DNA of 64,000 bases from Sulfidibacter corallicola (GCF_017498545.1 NZ_CP071793.1:6213001-6277000), one strand, 5' to 3'; positions 1 to 10,076 are shown, numbered from the stretch's first letter. The notes: generated by a model from the sequence alone, not told the origin. Translations and numbers: made by a program.

Positions 1-504
1 TTCTCGATCGCCGCAAAGGAAAAGTTCGTGAATGTGTTGACCGCGGTGTTGCCCTACTTCGACGATCCCTATTTCACGCGAATCGAGGTGGTCTCCAACG
101 TTCCCGTCGTCTCTTTCCTGCTGATGGGGCAAGAGGGCTTCTCGGTGTTGACGGCCGTCAACGGCAACATTCCCACCAGTGCCCACCAAATGGTTCCCTA
201 TGCGCCGAGACGTGAAGACGGGTTCCTGGGCCTGGCGGTGATCAATCCCTGGAACCAGAGCAATACCGTCGAGATCGGGTTCTATCGCGCCGACGGCAGC
301 CTCGGCGAGACCCGCCAAGTCAACCTGGCGGCCTACGGCAAGCAGTTGACGCTGCTGCAGCAGCTCGTGGACGACCCGCTGCAGTACAGCCACCTCGTCC
401 TCGAGAGTTCGCTGTCCTTCCGCACCTTCGCCCTGGCCGGAGGCAACGGCATCGAGCAGTTGGCCACGGTCGACGCCGTGCTCGTCACCTCGCCCGACGA
501 TTGA
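1..504 (+). CDS. C-terminal end of a secreted repeat protein (5' truncated by window)
   Basis: The frame is open from base 1 to a TGA at 502-504, so the true start lies upstream. The roughly 167 visible residues contain beta-rich text of the type 'LGLAVINPWNQSNTVEIGFY...DGSLGE', which resembles the repeated C-terminal modules of the PKD protein at 4428-8264 ('GISLINVGASTANFNLVGY...DGQVKI'). Both are therefore probably extracellular or surface proteins sharing a repeat module of unknown function. No catalytic motif is visible. It converges on the phosphatase gene that follows, with about 105 bp between stop codons. The coding call is good; the function is unknown. Confidence 0.75.
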   Translation, partial: FSIAAKEKFVNVLTAVLPYFDDPYFTRIEVVSNVPVVSFLLMGQEGFSVLTAVNGNIPTSAHQMVPYAPRREDGFLGLAVINPWNQSNTVEIGFYRADGSLGETRQVNLAAYGKQLTLLQQLVDDPLQYSHLVLESSLSFRTFALAGGNGIEQLATVDAVLVTSPDD

Positions 505-609
505 GATCGATCCCTCGATGGATCACTCTTTTCGACGTGCCACCTCCTTGACGCCTTCGCGGTTCGAATCGGTCGAAAGCCTCTGCCCTTCGAGACGCGG
601 GGGCTTCTT

Positions 610-3600
610 TTATTCGGAGACGTCGTTCGTGGGGGAGGACGGCGGTTGGGGCTTCATGCGCACGACCACGACCGTCATGTCGTCGTCGTGGGTTCGGCCG
701 TCGGCGAACAGGTCGCAGGCTTCGAAGAACTGGTGCGCCACGGTTTGGGCGCTGCCGCCGAGCCGGCAGATCCGTTGGAGCGTCTGGGCCACCTTTTCCT
801 GGCCCCAGAGTTGGTTTTCCCGATTGAATCGTTCCGGGAACCCATCGCTGTAAAAGATCAGGTAATCGTCGGGTTCGAGCGTCAACTCCTGGCTCGCCAC
901 GGGGATTCGCTCCAAGAAGCCCAGCGGCGGGCCCTTCATGACCAGCGGTTTGAGCGTGTGGCTCTTGGCGCAGAAATGATAGGGGAACGGCATGCCCGCG
1001 AAGGCCATCTGGACATGGCGACTCTCCAGATCCAGAACCGAGATGCCGAGGCTCATGCCCATGGTTCGTTCGGTCAACGACTTTTTCAACCCGCGATTCA
1101 GTTCCTGGATCATGTCCACCAGTGAGGAGCCCTTCCCCAGCGCCCAAACCATGGAGCCCAATTTGGTCATGCCGACCACCAGGCCGGCGGCGAAGCCGTG
1201 TCCGGTGGCGTCGCCCACGGCGATGCAGAACCGCGAGGAATCCAGCTCGAGAAAATCGTAGTAGTCGCCACCCACCTCGGTGGCGGTGCGCATGGCGCCC
1301 ACGGCCTCGAAGACTTCGTTGTCGACGTTGTCGCGAGGCAGCATCGAGAGCTGAATGCGGCGCGCGTAATCCAGTTCCTCGGTCTTGCGCTTGAGTTCCA
1401 GCTCTACCAGGGCTTCCTGTTGTTGGGACTCCAGCCGTCGCCGCTGCGCCAGGAAACCGAGGAACAACAGGGAGATGACAAGCACCACCTCGATGCCGTA
1501 GAACCACCAGGTTTGCCAAAAGGGCGGGCGAATACGAATGGCCAGGGTGGCACCTTCCTCGTTCCAGATGCCGTCGTTGTTGGCGCCGATGACGCGGAAC
1601 GTATAGGTCCCGGGATCCAGGTTGGTGTACGTCACCTCGCGCTTGGTGCCGCTGAACTGCATGTGCGTGTCCAGGCCCTTGAGCTGGTAGTAGTACTGGT
1701 TTTTTTCGGTGTAGGTGAAGTCCAGCGCCGACCACTTGATTTCCAGGAAATTGCGGTTGTGGTCCAATTCCACGATGTGGTTGGGATCGAAGGGCCGCAG
1801 CGGCTGGCCCAGCACGTTGACGCCGGTCAGCACGATGGGCGGCGGATGGGGATTGGTGCTGAGCTCGGTGGGTTTGAACTGATTGAAGCCGTTGATGCCA
1901 CCGAAAAAGAAGGTGTCGTCGCGATCGCGTCGAAAGAAACCGTGTGCGAAGGCGCTGTTGCCGATCAGGCCGTCGCCGGAATCGTAGTGAATCACTTCAC
2001 CGCGACGCGGATCGAAGGATGTCAGACCCAGGCTGGTACAGAGCCAGAGGTTGCCGTCGCTGGATTCGAGTATGTCGTAGATGATGTTGCTGGCCAACGA
2101 GTCGCGCAGGGTGTAGTGCTCGAATCCGGCGGTTTCCCAGCGGTAGCGGTTGAGGCCGCCGCCCTGGGTGCCGACCCAGAGCCCCCCGTGGCCATCGATG
2201 TGCACGGCCGAAACGCCGTCGTGGCTGAGGCTGTCCTGGCGCGTGATGTCGTGGCGAAACAGGCGGGTTTTGCCTTCGTCTGGATGGTAACGAATCAGGC
2301 CGACACCGCGATTCGCCAGCCAGAGGTGTCCTTCTCCGTCCCTGACGATGTCCACGATGGCGCCCCGCTCGACGAGCGATTGGTCGCCACTCTTGAGATC
2401 GATGGCTTCGAACTGCTGGTTTTCGGGATCGAATCGATGCAGCACCGATCCGGTGGTGCCGACCCAAACCCCGCCGTCGCGGGCTTCGGCCAGGGACATG
2501 ATGTAGTTGGAGGTGAGCTCCGAATTGGCGCGGGTGAACCTCGGAAACGTTCGATTGCTCAGATTGAGTCGACTCAATCCGGCCGGTGTACCGATCCAGA
2601 GGTTGCCGTCGGCGTCGTAGAGCAGGACCGTGATGTGGTCACTGGCCAAGCCGGTCGACGTATTCGATTCAGCCGTAGCATGGTGGATCACCCTTCCCGA
2701 AAGCGTGCTGAATCCCAGGACTCCGGATTGGAGCGTACCCAACCAGATCAGCGTGTCGTTTCCCGGGGCGTCGGTGATGGCCGTGATCTGATCGTTGGGC
2801 AGGCTGTTCTCGCGTTCGGGATCGCCGGTGATCAGCCTGAACTTGTGGCGAAAGCGGCTGAACTTGCTGAGGCCCGCGGATTTGGTGCCGATCCAGACCG
2901 TTTCGGCCCGGTCGACCGCGAGAGCCGTGATGTGGTCGTCCGAAAGGCTGTCGCGCCGGCTGGCGTCGTGCTGCAATCGAAAGAAGCGTTCACTGTTGGG
3001 ATACAGCAGGTTGACGCCGTGCCCCGGCGTACCGATCCACAACCGATCCTGGGTGTCGAGTGCGAACACCGCTTCGCCGAAATTGGTGTCTGCCAACGAA
3101 TAGGGATTGTCGGGATCGTGTCGGTATTTTTTGAAAGCGCCACTGCGCGGATCGAAGAGGTCCAGGCCGCCCGCTTCCGTCGCCAACCACAAACGGTCCA
3201 GGCCGTCGCGAAACAGGGTGTACACCACATTGTCGCTGATGCTTTGTGGCTCCGACGGGATGTGGCGGTATTGAATGTAGGTCTCTTCGATCAGGTCGAA
3301 GCGAATGAGGCCACCACCGTGGGTGATGATGAAGAGCTGATCCTCGATCTCAACCATTGGCGCCTGGTGGCGCTTGGGCGGAATCTTGTGGTAGCCGACC
3401 AACGAAAGGACGTCGATCGTGCCTGGATCCAGGAACCGCGAAAAGGTATCGGAATCCGGCAGATACTTGTTCAACCCGCCGCCATAGGTGGAGATCCAGA
3501 GGCCGCCGCGTCGATCGCGATGAATGTGCGAGACGAGGTTGGAACTGAGGCTCTCGAAATTGTCGGGATCGTGGAGGTAGGCCTCGAAGGAATCGCGCTC

Positions 3601-4098
3601 GCGATCGTAGCGGTAGAGGCCGCGATTGCGGGTACCGACCCAGACCTCGTCCCGGTGTTTTCCTTCGTGGTAACCGGTTTTCGGCGGATCGGCGAAGAGG
3701 GCCAGGGCCTGACCGGCACCGGTGTTGGTCTGCGCCAGATCGTAACGGTAGAACATGTCCTCCGCACGGGCATAGCGGTTCAGGACCCCGTTGGCGATCA
3801 GCCACAGATCGCCGTAGACATCCTCGGTGATTTCCGTGATGTGGTTCCCCGACAGCGTGTGCGGGTCGAAGGGTTCGTGCTTGAACGAGACCAGTTCGTA
3901 TCCGTCGAAGCGCTGCAGGCCTTCCTGCGTGGCCACCCAAGAAAAGCCGTGCGAATCTTGAAACAGCACGTCGATTTTTCCCGGCGCCAGCCCTTGCTGC
4001 GACGTGATTCGCTGAAACGAGAAAGGCATGTTGGTCTGGGCCGACATCTGGACGGCACTCAAAAGCCCAACGGCCATGATCATCAAAAAAAACTTCAT
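610..4098 (-). CDS. Periplasmic beta-propeller / Y_Y_Y sensor with cytoplasmic SpoIIE-type PP2C phosphatase
   Basis: A 1162-residue membrane sensor. Residues 1-20 form a signal peptide. Residues about 25-720 hold repeated two-component-regulator propeller blades (recurring 'LWIGT.GGGLNRY' motifs). A Y_Y_Y domain follows (about 765-860, 'YYYQLKGLDTHMQFSG'). One membrane helix lies near 868-884, then a short coiled coil and a SpoIIE/RsbU phosphatase domain from about 909. Expected PP2C metal-ligand motifs are present: GGDYYDF (943-949), GDATGHG (962-968), YSDG (1083-1086), DDDMT (1138-1142). Related propeller sensors usually end in a histidine kinase, so this one probably acts on an anti-sigma-factor antagonist by Ser/Thr dephosphorylation; that is inference. 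No partner switch genes are adjacent. ATG start; a good promoter lies about 190 bp upstream. Confidence 0.9.
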   Translation of the reverse strand: MKFFLMIMAVGLLSAVQMSAQTNMPFSFQRITSQQGLAPGKIDVLFQDSHGFSWVATQEGLQRFDGYELVSFKHEPFDPHTLSGNHITEITEDVYGDLWLIANGVLNRYARAEDMFYRYDLAQTNTGAGQALALFADPPKTGYHEGKHRDEVWVGTRNRGLYRYDRERDSFEAYLHDPDNFESLSSNLVSHIHRDRRGGLWISTYGGGLNKYLPDSDTFSRFLDPGTIDVLSLVGYHKIPPKRHQAPMVEIEDQLFIITHGGGLIRFDLIEETYIQYRHIPSEPQSISDNVVYTLFRDGLDRLWLATEAGGLDLFDPRSGAFKKYRHDPDNPYSLADTNFGEAVFALDTQDRLWIGTPGHGVNLLYPNSERFFRLQHDASRRDSLSDDHITALAVDRAETVWIGTKSAGLSKFSRFRHKFRLITGDPERENSLPNDQITAITDAPGNDTLIWLGTLQSGVLGFSTLSGRVIHHATAESNTSTGLASDHITVLLYDADGNLWIGTPAGLSRLNLSNRTFPRFTRANSELTSNYIMSLAEARDGGVWVGTTGSVLHRFDPENQQFEAIDLKSGDQSLVERGAIVDIVRDGEGHLWLANRGVGLIRYHPDEGKTRLFRHDITRQDSLSHDGVSAVHIDGHGGLWVGTQGGGLNRYRWETAGFEHYTLRDSLASNIIYDILESSDGNLWLCTSLGLTSFDPRRGEVIHYDSGDGLIGNSAFAHGFFRRDRDDTFFFGGINGFNQFKPTELSTNPHPPPIVLTGVNVLGQPLRPFDPNHIVELDHNRNFLEIKWSALDFTYTEKNQYYYQLKGLDTHMQFSGTKREVTYTNLDPGTYTFRVIGANNDGIWNEEGATLAIRIRPPFWQTWWFYGIEVVLVISLLFLGFLAQRRRLESQQQEALVELELKRKTEELDYARRIQLSMLPRDNVDNEVFEAVGAMRTATEVGGDYYDFLELDSSRFCIAVGDATGHGFAAGLVVGMTKLGSMVWALGKGSSLVDMIQELNRGLKKSLTERTMGMSLGISVLDLESRHVQMAFAGMPFPYHFCAKSHTLKPLVMKGPPLGFLERIPVASQELTLEPDDYLIFYSDGFPERFNRENQLWGQEKVAQTLQRICRLGGSAQTVAHQFFEACDLFADGRTHDDDMTVVVVRMKPQPPSSPTNDVSE

Positions 4099-4293
4099 CT
4101 ACTGGCCACGATTCCCACGAGTTTTCCGGATCCGACAGTTGCCGGTCGCACGTCGACCGATGTCGCGCACCGAGAGTGCCCTGCCGAGGGTTTCGACGGG
4201 GCGCGTCTCGGGTCGAGTGGTTCCGGCATCCCTCTTTTCCGCGGTGATGGGGACTGCAGGACCGGTCTTTTGTCGCGGTTCTGAAACTATCAA

Positions 4294-4323
4294 ATCTTAC
4301 TTTGACTGTTTACGAAATGTCAA
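4294..4323 (-). promoter_or_regulatory. Sigma-70-like promoter for the propeller/phosphatase gene
   Basis: Read on the minus strand: TTGACA (4323-4318), an 18-bp spacer, TAAGAT (4299-4294). The implied transcript start is near 4287, leaving an untranslated leader of about 190 nt before the ATG at 4098. The rest of the 329-bp gap (4099-4427) is AT-rich and holds nothing else I can assign. Confidence 0.6.
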
Positions 4324-4427
4324 AACGGGAAGTTCCGTTGCCTTTATGATGCTAACCTTTTTTTTCTGACTTATTTACGTTGTTAATTGGCACCGTCGCC
4401 CTTGTGGGCGGGGTCATTTTTTGAATT

Positions 4428-7400
4428 TCAGAAGGGAATGGCCGCCAAACCGGCCAATTGTTCGCCGAGGCCGGTATCCGTCAGGGTTCCGAACAGTTCG
4501 AAGCCGCAGATGGATTTTTGGTTGGCGTCGACGCGTAGGTAGCGAGCCGCCGCGGGAAGGGTCTCGGGTGCGAACAGGTCCTGGGCCACCGCTACCCACT
4601 TGGTGTTGGGTCCCAGTTGCCTGCTGGTCCGTACCAGCAACTGGCCATTGGCGTCATAGGCCGAGATTTGGATGTCGACCGCCACCGGTGCCACGTTGAG
4701 CAGCGAGATGCCGGTCCATTGACGGCCGTCCTCGAAGCTGACGTGCGGGAAATAGAGGCGATCCGTCAAGGCGGTGGCCGCCTGGAAGCCCGCCAACCGA
4801 TTCAGTCCGTGGTCGCCGAAAAGTTCGAAGCCGGCCAGACCGCCGTCCGCTTCGACCTTGAGCCAGTCAACCTGGACTTCCCCGAACAGGTCCCGCGCGG
4901 TCTTCAAGAGCTTGCCGCCGGCCGGCAGGGATTGGTTGTCGAGCCGTATCTTCACCTGGCCGTCGTTGTCGTAGCCGACGAGGTTGAAGTTGGCTGTCGA
5001 TGCGCCCACGTTGATCAGCGAGATACCGGTCCACCAGTTGATGGTGTCGCGCGCAATGTGGGTGAAATAGATTTCGTCGCCCTGGTAGGCGAAGTTGGGG
5101 TTCTCTCGGCGCGTGTTGATCATTTCGATGCCGGCCATTTCCCGCTGCTGGTCGGTGCGGCCGAAGACCTCGATGCCCGCCAGACCCGCTTCGCCGTTGG
5201 TGGTCTCGAACTCACCCCACCCGGGCAGGGGTCCCGCCAGGCGCTGGTCGAAGCGGAAATCGGTTTGGCTGTTGGTTTTCGCCAGCTCGGCGACCTGCCA
5301 ATCCAGGTCGGGTGCCCTGAACCGCAAGGGGCTGTCCACCTCGCCCGCGTTGACGATGATCGCACGGGTATACCAGCCGTTGTTGGGGTCCGCGATGTGG
5401 GGCACCGTGATGCCGGGCGATAGCGAACGCAAGCCGCCGGTACTCATCAAGCGGGTGTCGTCCTCGCTTTCCGAGGAGGTATACCCCACCAGGCGCGTTT
5501 CGGCGCTGACCCGCACCCATTTGATGTCGCGGGCGGCGGGCGCGTCGGCATCGCCGCCGAAGAGGTCGGCGGCCTGGGTGTACATGTGGGCGCCGGCCTC
5601 CATCCGCAACGAAATGGTCGTGATGACGATGCCCTGTGCGTCCAGGCCTTGCAGGTTGACCTGGGTTGGCTGTCCGCTGGGATTGATCAGGCCGATGCTG
5701 GATGCCAGGTTGCCGTCCTCCACCAGAAACGGCAGGTACAGGCTGGGCTGCAGGGTGTTGATGGTCAGGCCGTAACTCAGGTTCATGCGGCGCTTGGCGT
5801 CGTTCACGGGTGCGATGGAGACGGCGTAGGCGCCCGGTTCCACATCTTGGACGACGAGGGCGTCTTCGCTGGATTGCGGGTCGCGCACGGGAACGTATGT
5901 CTCACCCTCCAACCGATAGAGCGTCACGGTCGCGGGAAGGTCGTCCTCGGTGCGGATCTGGACGCGAAGATTCCGTTCGGATTGGTTGACGGCGAACCGG
6001 AACACATCGAGGTCGTCGCCGTCGGACAGGCGCAGGTTATCGTAGTTGCCCTGCTGCAGTTCCGCGGCGTTATCGAGCCCGTCGTTGGGTTCGAAATTGC
6101 CGTCCTCGAAGGTCTGGACGGTGACGCGCACGGTGGCGGCGGTGGTTTCGGCGGTGAAGGGCGTGGTGGCTTTCAGCGAAACCACGTAGGGCTGACCCGG
6201 GGGCGAGGAGTTCGCGAAGGAAATGCCCGAAACGTAGGAACCGACGGCGCGCTGGATGTTGGCCGCCGTGCCGAAGTCCCACTCGTAGGTGAGGGCCAGG
6301 CCGTTGGGATCCTCACCGAAACCCTCGAACGTCAGGGCATCGCCCGGAGCCACGGTGATGTCTCCGTCGGGGAACACGATGCGCGAATCGGGTTCCAGGC
6401 TGGGGTCGATGACGCGTACCACCGTCTGCGACGGGAAGGTATTGCCGACACCGCCCGCATCCGTCACGAAATACTCGATCAGGTGTTCGCCCGCTTCGGT
6501 GAACGTGAACGGTGGCGGTGTTTCGCCGATGTCGTAGAAGGTGCCGTCGATCCACCACACGCTGGACAGGGGGAGTTGGCCGTCGGCGTCGCTGGGCGTT
6601 CCGCGAATGGTGACCGGCTGACCCACGGGTACCGCGAACACGCACTGGTTGCGCTCGTCGCGAACGTTGCAGCTCGGTTCCGCGATGGTCGCCTCGGGCG
6701 GAATGTTGTCGCCGAACACGAACAGCGAATACATTTCCCCAAAACTCCAGAGCCCGCATTGGTCGCGCGCGAACACGCGGATGGGGTACCAGCCGGGCTC
6801 GCTGAAGCCCACCGGATCGAGGCGCGATCCGGCTATCTCGCGCCCATCGGAAAAGTCCCAAAAGACGTCTTCGATGACCTGTCCCTCTTGCGGTAGGAAG
6901 CCGATCTCGAAATTGAACGTGACGCCCACCGGACCCGAAAGCGTGGTGTCGGCAGGGCTGATCGGTTGAAATACCGGATGGGGCACCTCGCACACCGCTT
7001 CGGGGTCGAGCACTTGGACGAAGCGCGTCAGGGCGAAGGTCGCCGCGCCGAAGCTGTCTTCCACCTGTAGGGAAATGCGGTACAGGCCGGCCCGATCCAG
7101 CGCCATGTTGTCGACGAACGGTTGCTCCCAACGCAGGGGCGGTTCGCTGCCCCAGGGGTAGCGGTCCACTTCCCATTTGAAACAGAGTTCGTCACCGTCG
7201 AGATCGTCGGCCACCCCGGAGAGCCCGAGCTCGGAGCCGAGAAGAATGTTGTGATCGAAATTGGGTTCGACGATGGACACGTTTTGGGGCGGGCGATTGG
7301 TGTCGCGGACCCAAATGTTCACGGTGTCGACGATCTCGTCGCGCAGGTTTTCGTCTTCGGCGGCGGCAGTGTGGAAAAAGGCCGAGTAGTAGCCGGCCTC

Positions 7401-8264
7401 CCAGGTCTGGGCCGGTGGCTCCGAGCCGTCGAGCATGAACCAGACGCCGTTGTCGTTGTCGAGGATATTCCAGTAACTGGTGATTTCGCCCAGATCCGAT
7501 TCCGCTTCGACCCGACCCCGAAGAGTCACCTGGCCGCCGACCTGAATTTCGTAATCGCCCGTGGTCGCGTTGTTGGCAACCGGTGCCACGATGACTCCAT
7601 TGGGTGGTTTGCGGCCCTCGTAAACTTGGATGGCCACGAAACTCAAGTTGCTTTGAATGTTGCCTTTGCTGTCCACGGCAAACAGGTTGGGGAACCAGAC
7701 CCCGGCGTCGCCGTAGCTGTGGGTCGGCTCCGTTTGACCCGAAAGCAGGTTGCCGTCGCCGAAGTCCCAATACAGGGTGACGCCGTCGTCCTGGGCATCG
7801 AAGCCGTGGCCCTGAAAGGAGATCTCCTCGCCGAGGGCAAAGGTCGCGCCGTTGGCCGGCCGGTTGAAAAAGGGCCAGGGCGGGATTTCCTGGGCGTTGG
7901 CCACGATGCGCGGGTCGTGGACGAACAGCCAGCGGCGGAAGGGGGTGCCGGTCTGGCCCTGGTCGTTGCTGACCGTCAGGGTGACCTGGTAGATGCCCGG
8001 CTCGGCGTAGGTCGTGGTCGGCGCTTCGCCCGTACCGGTCTGTCCGTTGCCGAAATCCCATTGGTAGCCGAGATTTTCCGCATTGCGGCCATTGATCTCG
8101 AAGAAAACCGTTTCGTCGGGATTGGCCATGTAGGCGAAATCTCCGGCACCTCCCGTGAAGGAGGCCCAGGGCAGTTCCGTTTGGGCCTGGATGGGAAGGC
8201 TGCAAAGCAGGCCCCAAAGAATCGTCGAAACGAGAACGGTACACCGGTCAAACCATTTCAGCAC
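4428..8264 (-). CDS. Large secreted PKD-repeat protein
   Basis: A 1278-residue protein with GTG start (8264) after a GAGGTAGG ribosome site. Residues 1-28 are a signal peptide (hydrophobic core, cleavage after IQA). Several PKD-type immunoglobulin-like domains follow, with the hallmark 'YQWDFGNGQTG', 'LYWDFGDGN', 'YEWDFGT' and 'VFWDFSDG' motifs. About residues 730-840 resemble a bacterial pre-peptidase C-terminal (PPC) domain ('FEPNDGLDNAAEL...DVFRFAV'). From about 860 to the end there are three or four copies of a module containing 'WTGISLLNVAP' and 'GFELFG' motifs, also found in the truncated protein at 1-504. No enzyme domain is visible, so adhesion or matrix function is the simplest reading. 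Confidence 0.88.
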   Translation of the reverse strand: MLKWFDRCTVLVSTILWGLLCSLPIQAQTELPWASFTGGAGDFAYMANPDETVFFEINGRNAENLGYQWDFGNGQTGTGEAPTTTYAEPGIYQVTLTVSNDQGQTGTPFRRWLFVHDPRIVANAQEIPPWPFFNRPANGATFALGEEISFQGHGFDAQDDGVTLYWDFGDGNLLSGQTEPTHSYGDAGVWFPNLFAVDSKGNIQSNLSFVAIQVYEGRKPPNGVIVAPVANNATTGDYEIQVGGQVTLRGRVEAESDLGEITSYWNILDNDNGVWFMLDGSEPPAQTWEAGYYSAFFHTAAAEDENLRDEIVDTVNIWVRDTNRPPQNVSIVEPNFDHNILLGSELGLSGVADDLDGDELCFKWEVDRYPWGSEPPLRWEQPFVDNMALDRAGLYRISLQVEDSFGAATFALTRFVQVLDPEAVCEVPHPVFQPISPADTTLSGPVGVTFNFEIGFLPQEGQVIEDVFWDFSDGREIAGSRLDPVGFSEPGWYPIRVFARDQCGLWSFGEMYSLFVFGDNIPPEATIAEPSCNVRDERNQCVFAVPVGQPVTIRGTPSDADGQLPLSSVWWIDGTFYDIGETPPPFTFTEAGEHLIEYFVTDAGGVGNTFPSQTVVRVIDPSLEPDSRIVFPDGDITVAPGDALTFEGFGEDPNGLALTYEWDFGTAANIQRAVGSYVSGISFANSSPPGQPYVVSLKATTPFTAETTAATVRVTVQTFEDGNFEPNDGLDNAAELQQGNYDNLRLSDGDDLDVFRFAVNQSERNLRVQIRTEDDLPATVTLYRLEGETYVPVRDPQSSEDALVVQDVEPGAYAVSIAPVNDAKRRMNLSYGLTINTLQPSLYLPFLVEDGNLASSIGLINPSGQPTQVNLQGLDAQGIVITTISLRMEAGAHMYTQAADLFGGDADAPAARDIKWVRVSAETRLVGYTSSESEDDTRLMSTGGLRSLSPGITVPHIADPNNGWYTRAIIVNAGEVDSPLRFRAPDLDWQVAELAKTNSQTDFRFDQRLAGPLPGWGEFETTNGEAGLAGIEVFGRTDQQREMAGIEMINTRRENPNFAYQGDEIYFTHIARDTINWWTGISLINVGASTANFNLVGYDNDGQVKIRLDNQSLPAGGKLLKTARDLFGEVQVDWLKVEADGGLAGFELFGDHGLNRLAGFQAATALTDRLYFPHVSFEDGRQWTGISLLNVAPVAVDIQISAYDANGQLLVRTSRQLGPNTKWVAVAQDLFAPETLPAAARYLRVDANQKSICGFELFGTLTDTGLGEQLAGLAAIPF

Positions 8265-9015
8265 AATACACCTACCTCAGCGACCAAGTTCGATTGTCTA
8301 TAGTGGTTCTTCGTTGACCCTGTCGGCACCTCGATATCCTCGGCGCCGGGCGGGCATGGGCAATTCTGGTGGCGGCATCGCTGGCATGAAAAGGGCCCCG
8401 TGCTACCAGGTGACGAGCGGGTTCACGCTGGTGATCGGTCTGAGTCCGAACATCGAAAAGAGGCACCGATACCTTAATTAAATAATGAGCGAGACGGCGA
8501 ATTGCCAACTTTTCGACCGATGAAGGCGCGTTTTTGTGGGGAATCACAAAAAGTGAGGGAACCCGGGGCCAAAACGCGATCGAGGTGTAAGACGCGTCGA
8601 TCGAATGGCGGCCCGGACCTTTGGCTCGGGCAAATGCCGAGGCATCTTTCCCAAAGACCCGGACACATAAATCGGCAATGTCCTGTAGAAGCGGGCCCTT
8701 CAAGGCTTTGCGCGCCATCGTCGCCCTTTGCCGCCGTTCGCACCGGTTGCCGCACCTGCCATCGGCTGCTATGCTGAAGGCAAATCCAAAGGGATTCTGC
8801 GACGAGGTTTGGATCCCTCGCGATTCGTCCAACTTCCGTGTTCGTCCCGGTGATCAATTTCCCGAAATTGGCAACCGGAACGCATACGGGACTCACCCAT
8901 TCATGGGAATCGCCGCTTTTCGGGCCGATGTTCGCGTCGGCTTGTGCGGCATTCCGCCAGCCGGCGGCGCCTTTTCATCACGGCGTTGCCGTGTCGATTG
9001 AACGAGGTTTTGTCC
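8265..9015. other. Intergenic region between two divergent genes
   Basis: No convincing gene. Short open frames here lack ribosome sites and family resemblance. A TATAGA box (minus strand, 8302-8297) lies about 33 bp before the PKD gene and may be its -10. On the plus strand TTGCCG (8747-8752), a 17-bp spacer and TATGCT (8770-8775) form a possible promoter for the PhyH gene, which would give a leader of about 240 nt. Confidence 0.4.
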
Positions 9016-9939
9016 ATGTCACCTGCACTGGCGACGTTACCGATGCTGTCCGTTGATGAACTGGAAATCGCCCGATTCGACACCGAAGGCTATCTGGTGT
9101 GTCGCGGACTCGTTCCCGGTTCGAGTTGCGACCGCCTGAAAGCGGCGTTCGAAGACGACATCAAACCGTTTCGCGGGGTGATGGCTCGGGATACCACCCG
9201 AGAGCCCGAGGCCCACCGCTTTTCCGAGAGTGGGGCGATCGTCAACGCCCTGCTGCACCCGCACGATTTGACCCGCAAGGCCTTTCGACCCTTTCGCGAT
9301 GCCTGCCTGCACGTGCTTTCCAGTTCGGCCCTGCTGCATTGGGCCAGGCGATTGATCGGTGCCGATCCGGTTCTCGTCAAATCGGTCTACCACGAGAGCG
9401 GCACCGGCAAGGCACCTCACGCCGATACCCACTTCATGGATTCCCAATTGACCGGGAGGATGATCGGCTGCTGGATCGCGCTCGAGGACATCGCCGCCCA
9501 GGCCGGCCGTTTCTTCGTGTATCCGGGCAGTCACCGGCTTCACGATGCCACCCATTTTCCCGAGGATGCGGTGGAGGGTTTTCTGGCATACGAGTCCGCG
9601 ATGCTCGAAGCGATTCGCGGGTATTACCTGGAGGGCGACACGGCCAACCTACGCGCCTTCGAATTGGCCCGCACCCGCCTGGCTGACGTCATTCGCGGCT
9701 GCCGCCTGGCCTGTCGCACCCCCGAACTGAAAAAAGGCGATGTCTTGTTCTGGCACGCCCGTACGCTGCACGGCAGCCTCAAACCCAAGAACCCGCCGCG
9801 GACCCGGCACTCCCTGACCGGCCATTTCATCCCGGCCGGAAGCCGGCTGTTGCGTTACCACAGCGAGGTGGAACCGGTGCCGGCGCGGGAAGTCGACGGA
9901 CTCTGGGTTCGCTATCGCGGTGGCCGCCACTGGTCCTGA
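9016..9939 (+). CDS. Phytanoyl-CoA dioxygenase (PhyH) family Fe(II)/2-oxoglutarate oxygenase
   Basis: 307 residues from ATG 9016, chosen over an upstream in-frame ATG (8944) because GAGG sits 9 bp before it and the PhyH similarity begins here. The Fe(II)-binding facial triad is visible: the HxD pair is HAD at about 135-137 ('KAPHADTHFMD') and the distal His is probably H252 in 'ARTLHGS', with an Arg some 10 residues later as 2-oxoglutarate ligand. Length fits the family (about 270-330). The substrate cannot be told; members hydroxylate lipids, amino acids and antibiotic intermediates. No biosynthetic neighbours help. It appears to be transcribed alone. A 10-bp perfect hairpin (9981-9990 with 10000-10009) follows the stop but has no U-tract. 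Confidence 0.88.
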   Translation: MSPALATLPMLSVDELEIARFDTEGYLVCRGLVPGSSCDRLKAAFEDDIKPFRGVMARDTTREPEAHRFSESGAIVNALLHPHDLTRKAFRPFRDACLHVLSSSALLHWARRLIGADPVLVKSVYHESGTGKAPHADTHFMDSQLTGRMIGCWIALEDIAAQAGRFFVYPGSHRLHDATHFPEDAVEGFLAYESAMLEAIRGYYLEGDTANLRAFELARTRLADVIRGCRLACRTPELKKGDVLFWHARTLHGSLKPKNPPRTRHSLTGHFIPAGSRLLRYHSEVEPVPAREVDGLWVRYRGGRHWS

Positions 9940-10076
9940 TCCCCCGAATCGGCGGCCGACCCACGATCCCGGGAAACGGTGTCGCGTTCGTGTTTGGCGC
10001 GAACGCGACGCCCTCGAAAGTTCCCGCAAAGCGCCGGAACCGGCAAGACGCTTCCTGTCGGGAGGTTGCCGCTTAT

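Noticed and set aside
1198..4284. A 1028-codon open frame on the plus strand opposite the propeller/phosphatase gene
   Set aside because: Antisense shadow caused by GC-rich codon bias; no ribosome site, no family, repetitive Val/Gly/Ala text. The opposite strand has full domains.
4397..4422. Hairpin CGCCC/GGGCG followed by a T-run on the plus strand
   Set aside because: No plus-strand gene ends before it, and the T-run is separated from the stem; not called as a terminator.
8272..9001. Short frames of 90-190 codons between the PKD and PhyH genes
   Set aside because: No ribosome sites, atypical composition, mutual overlap on both strands.
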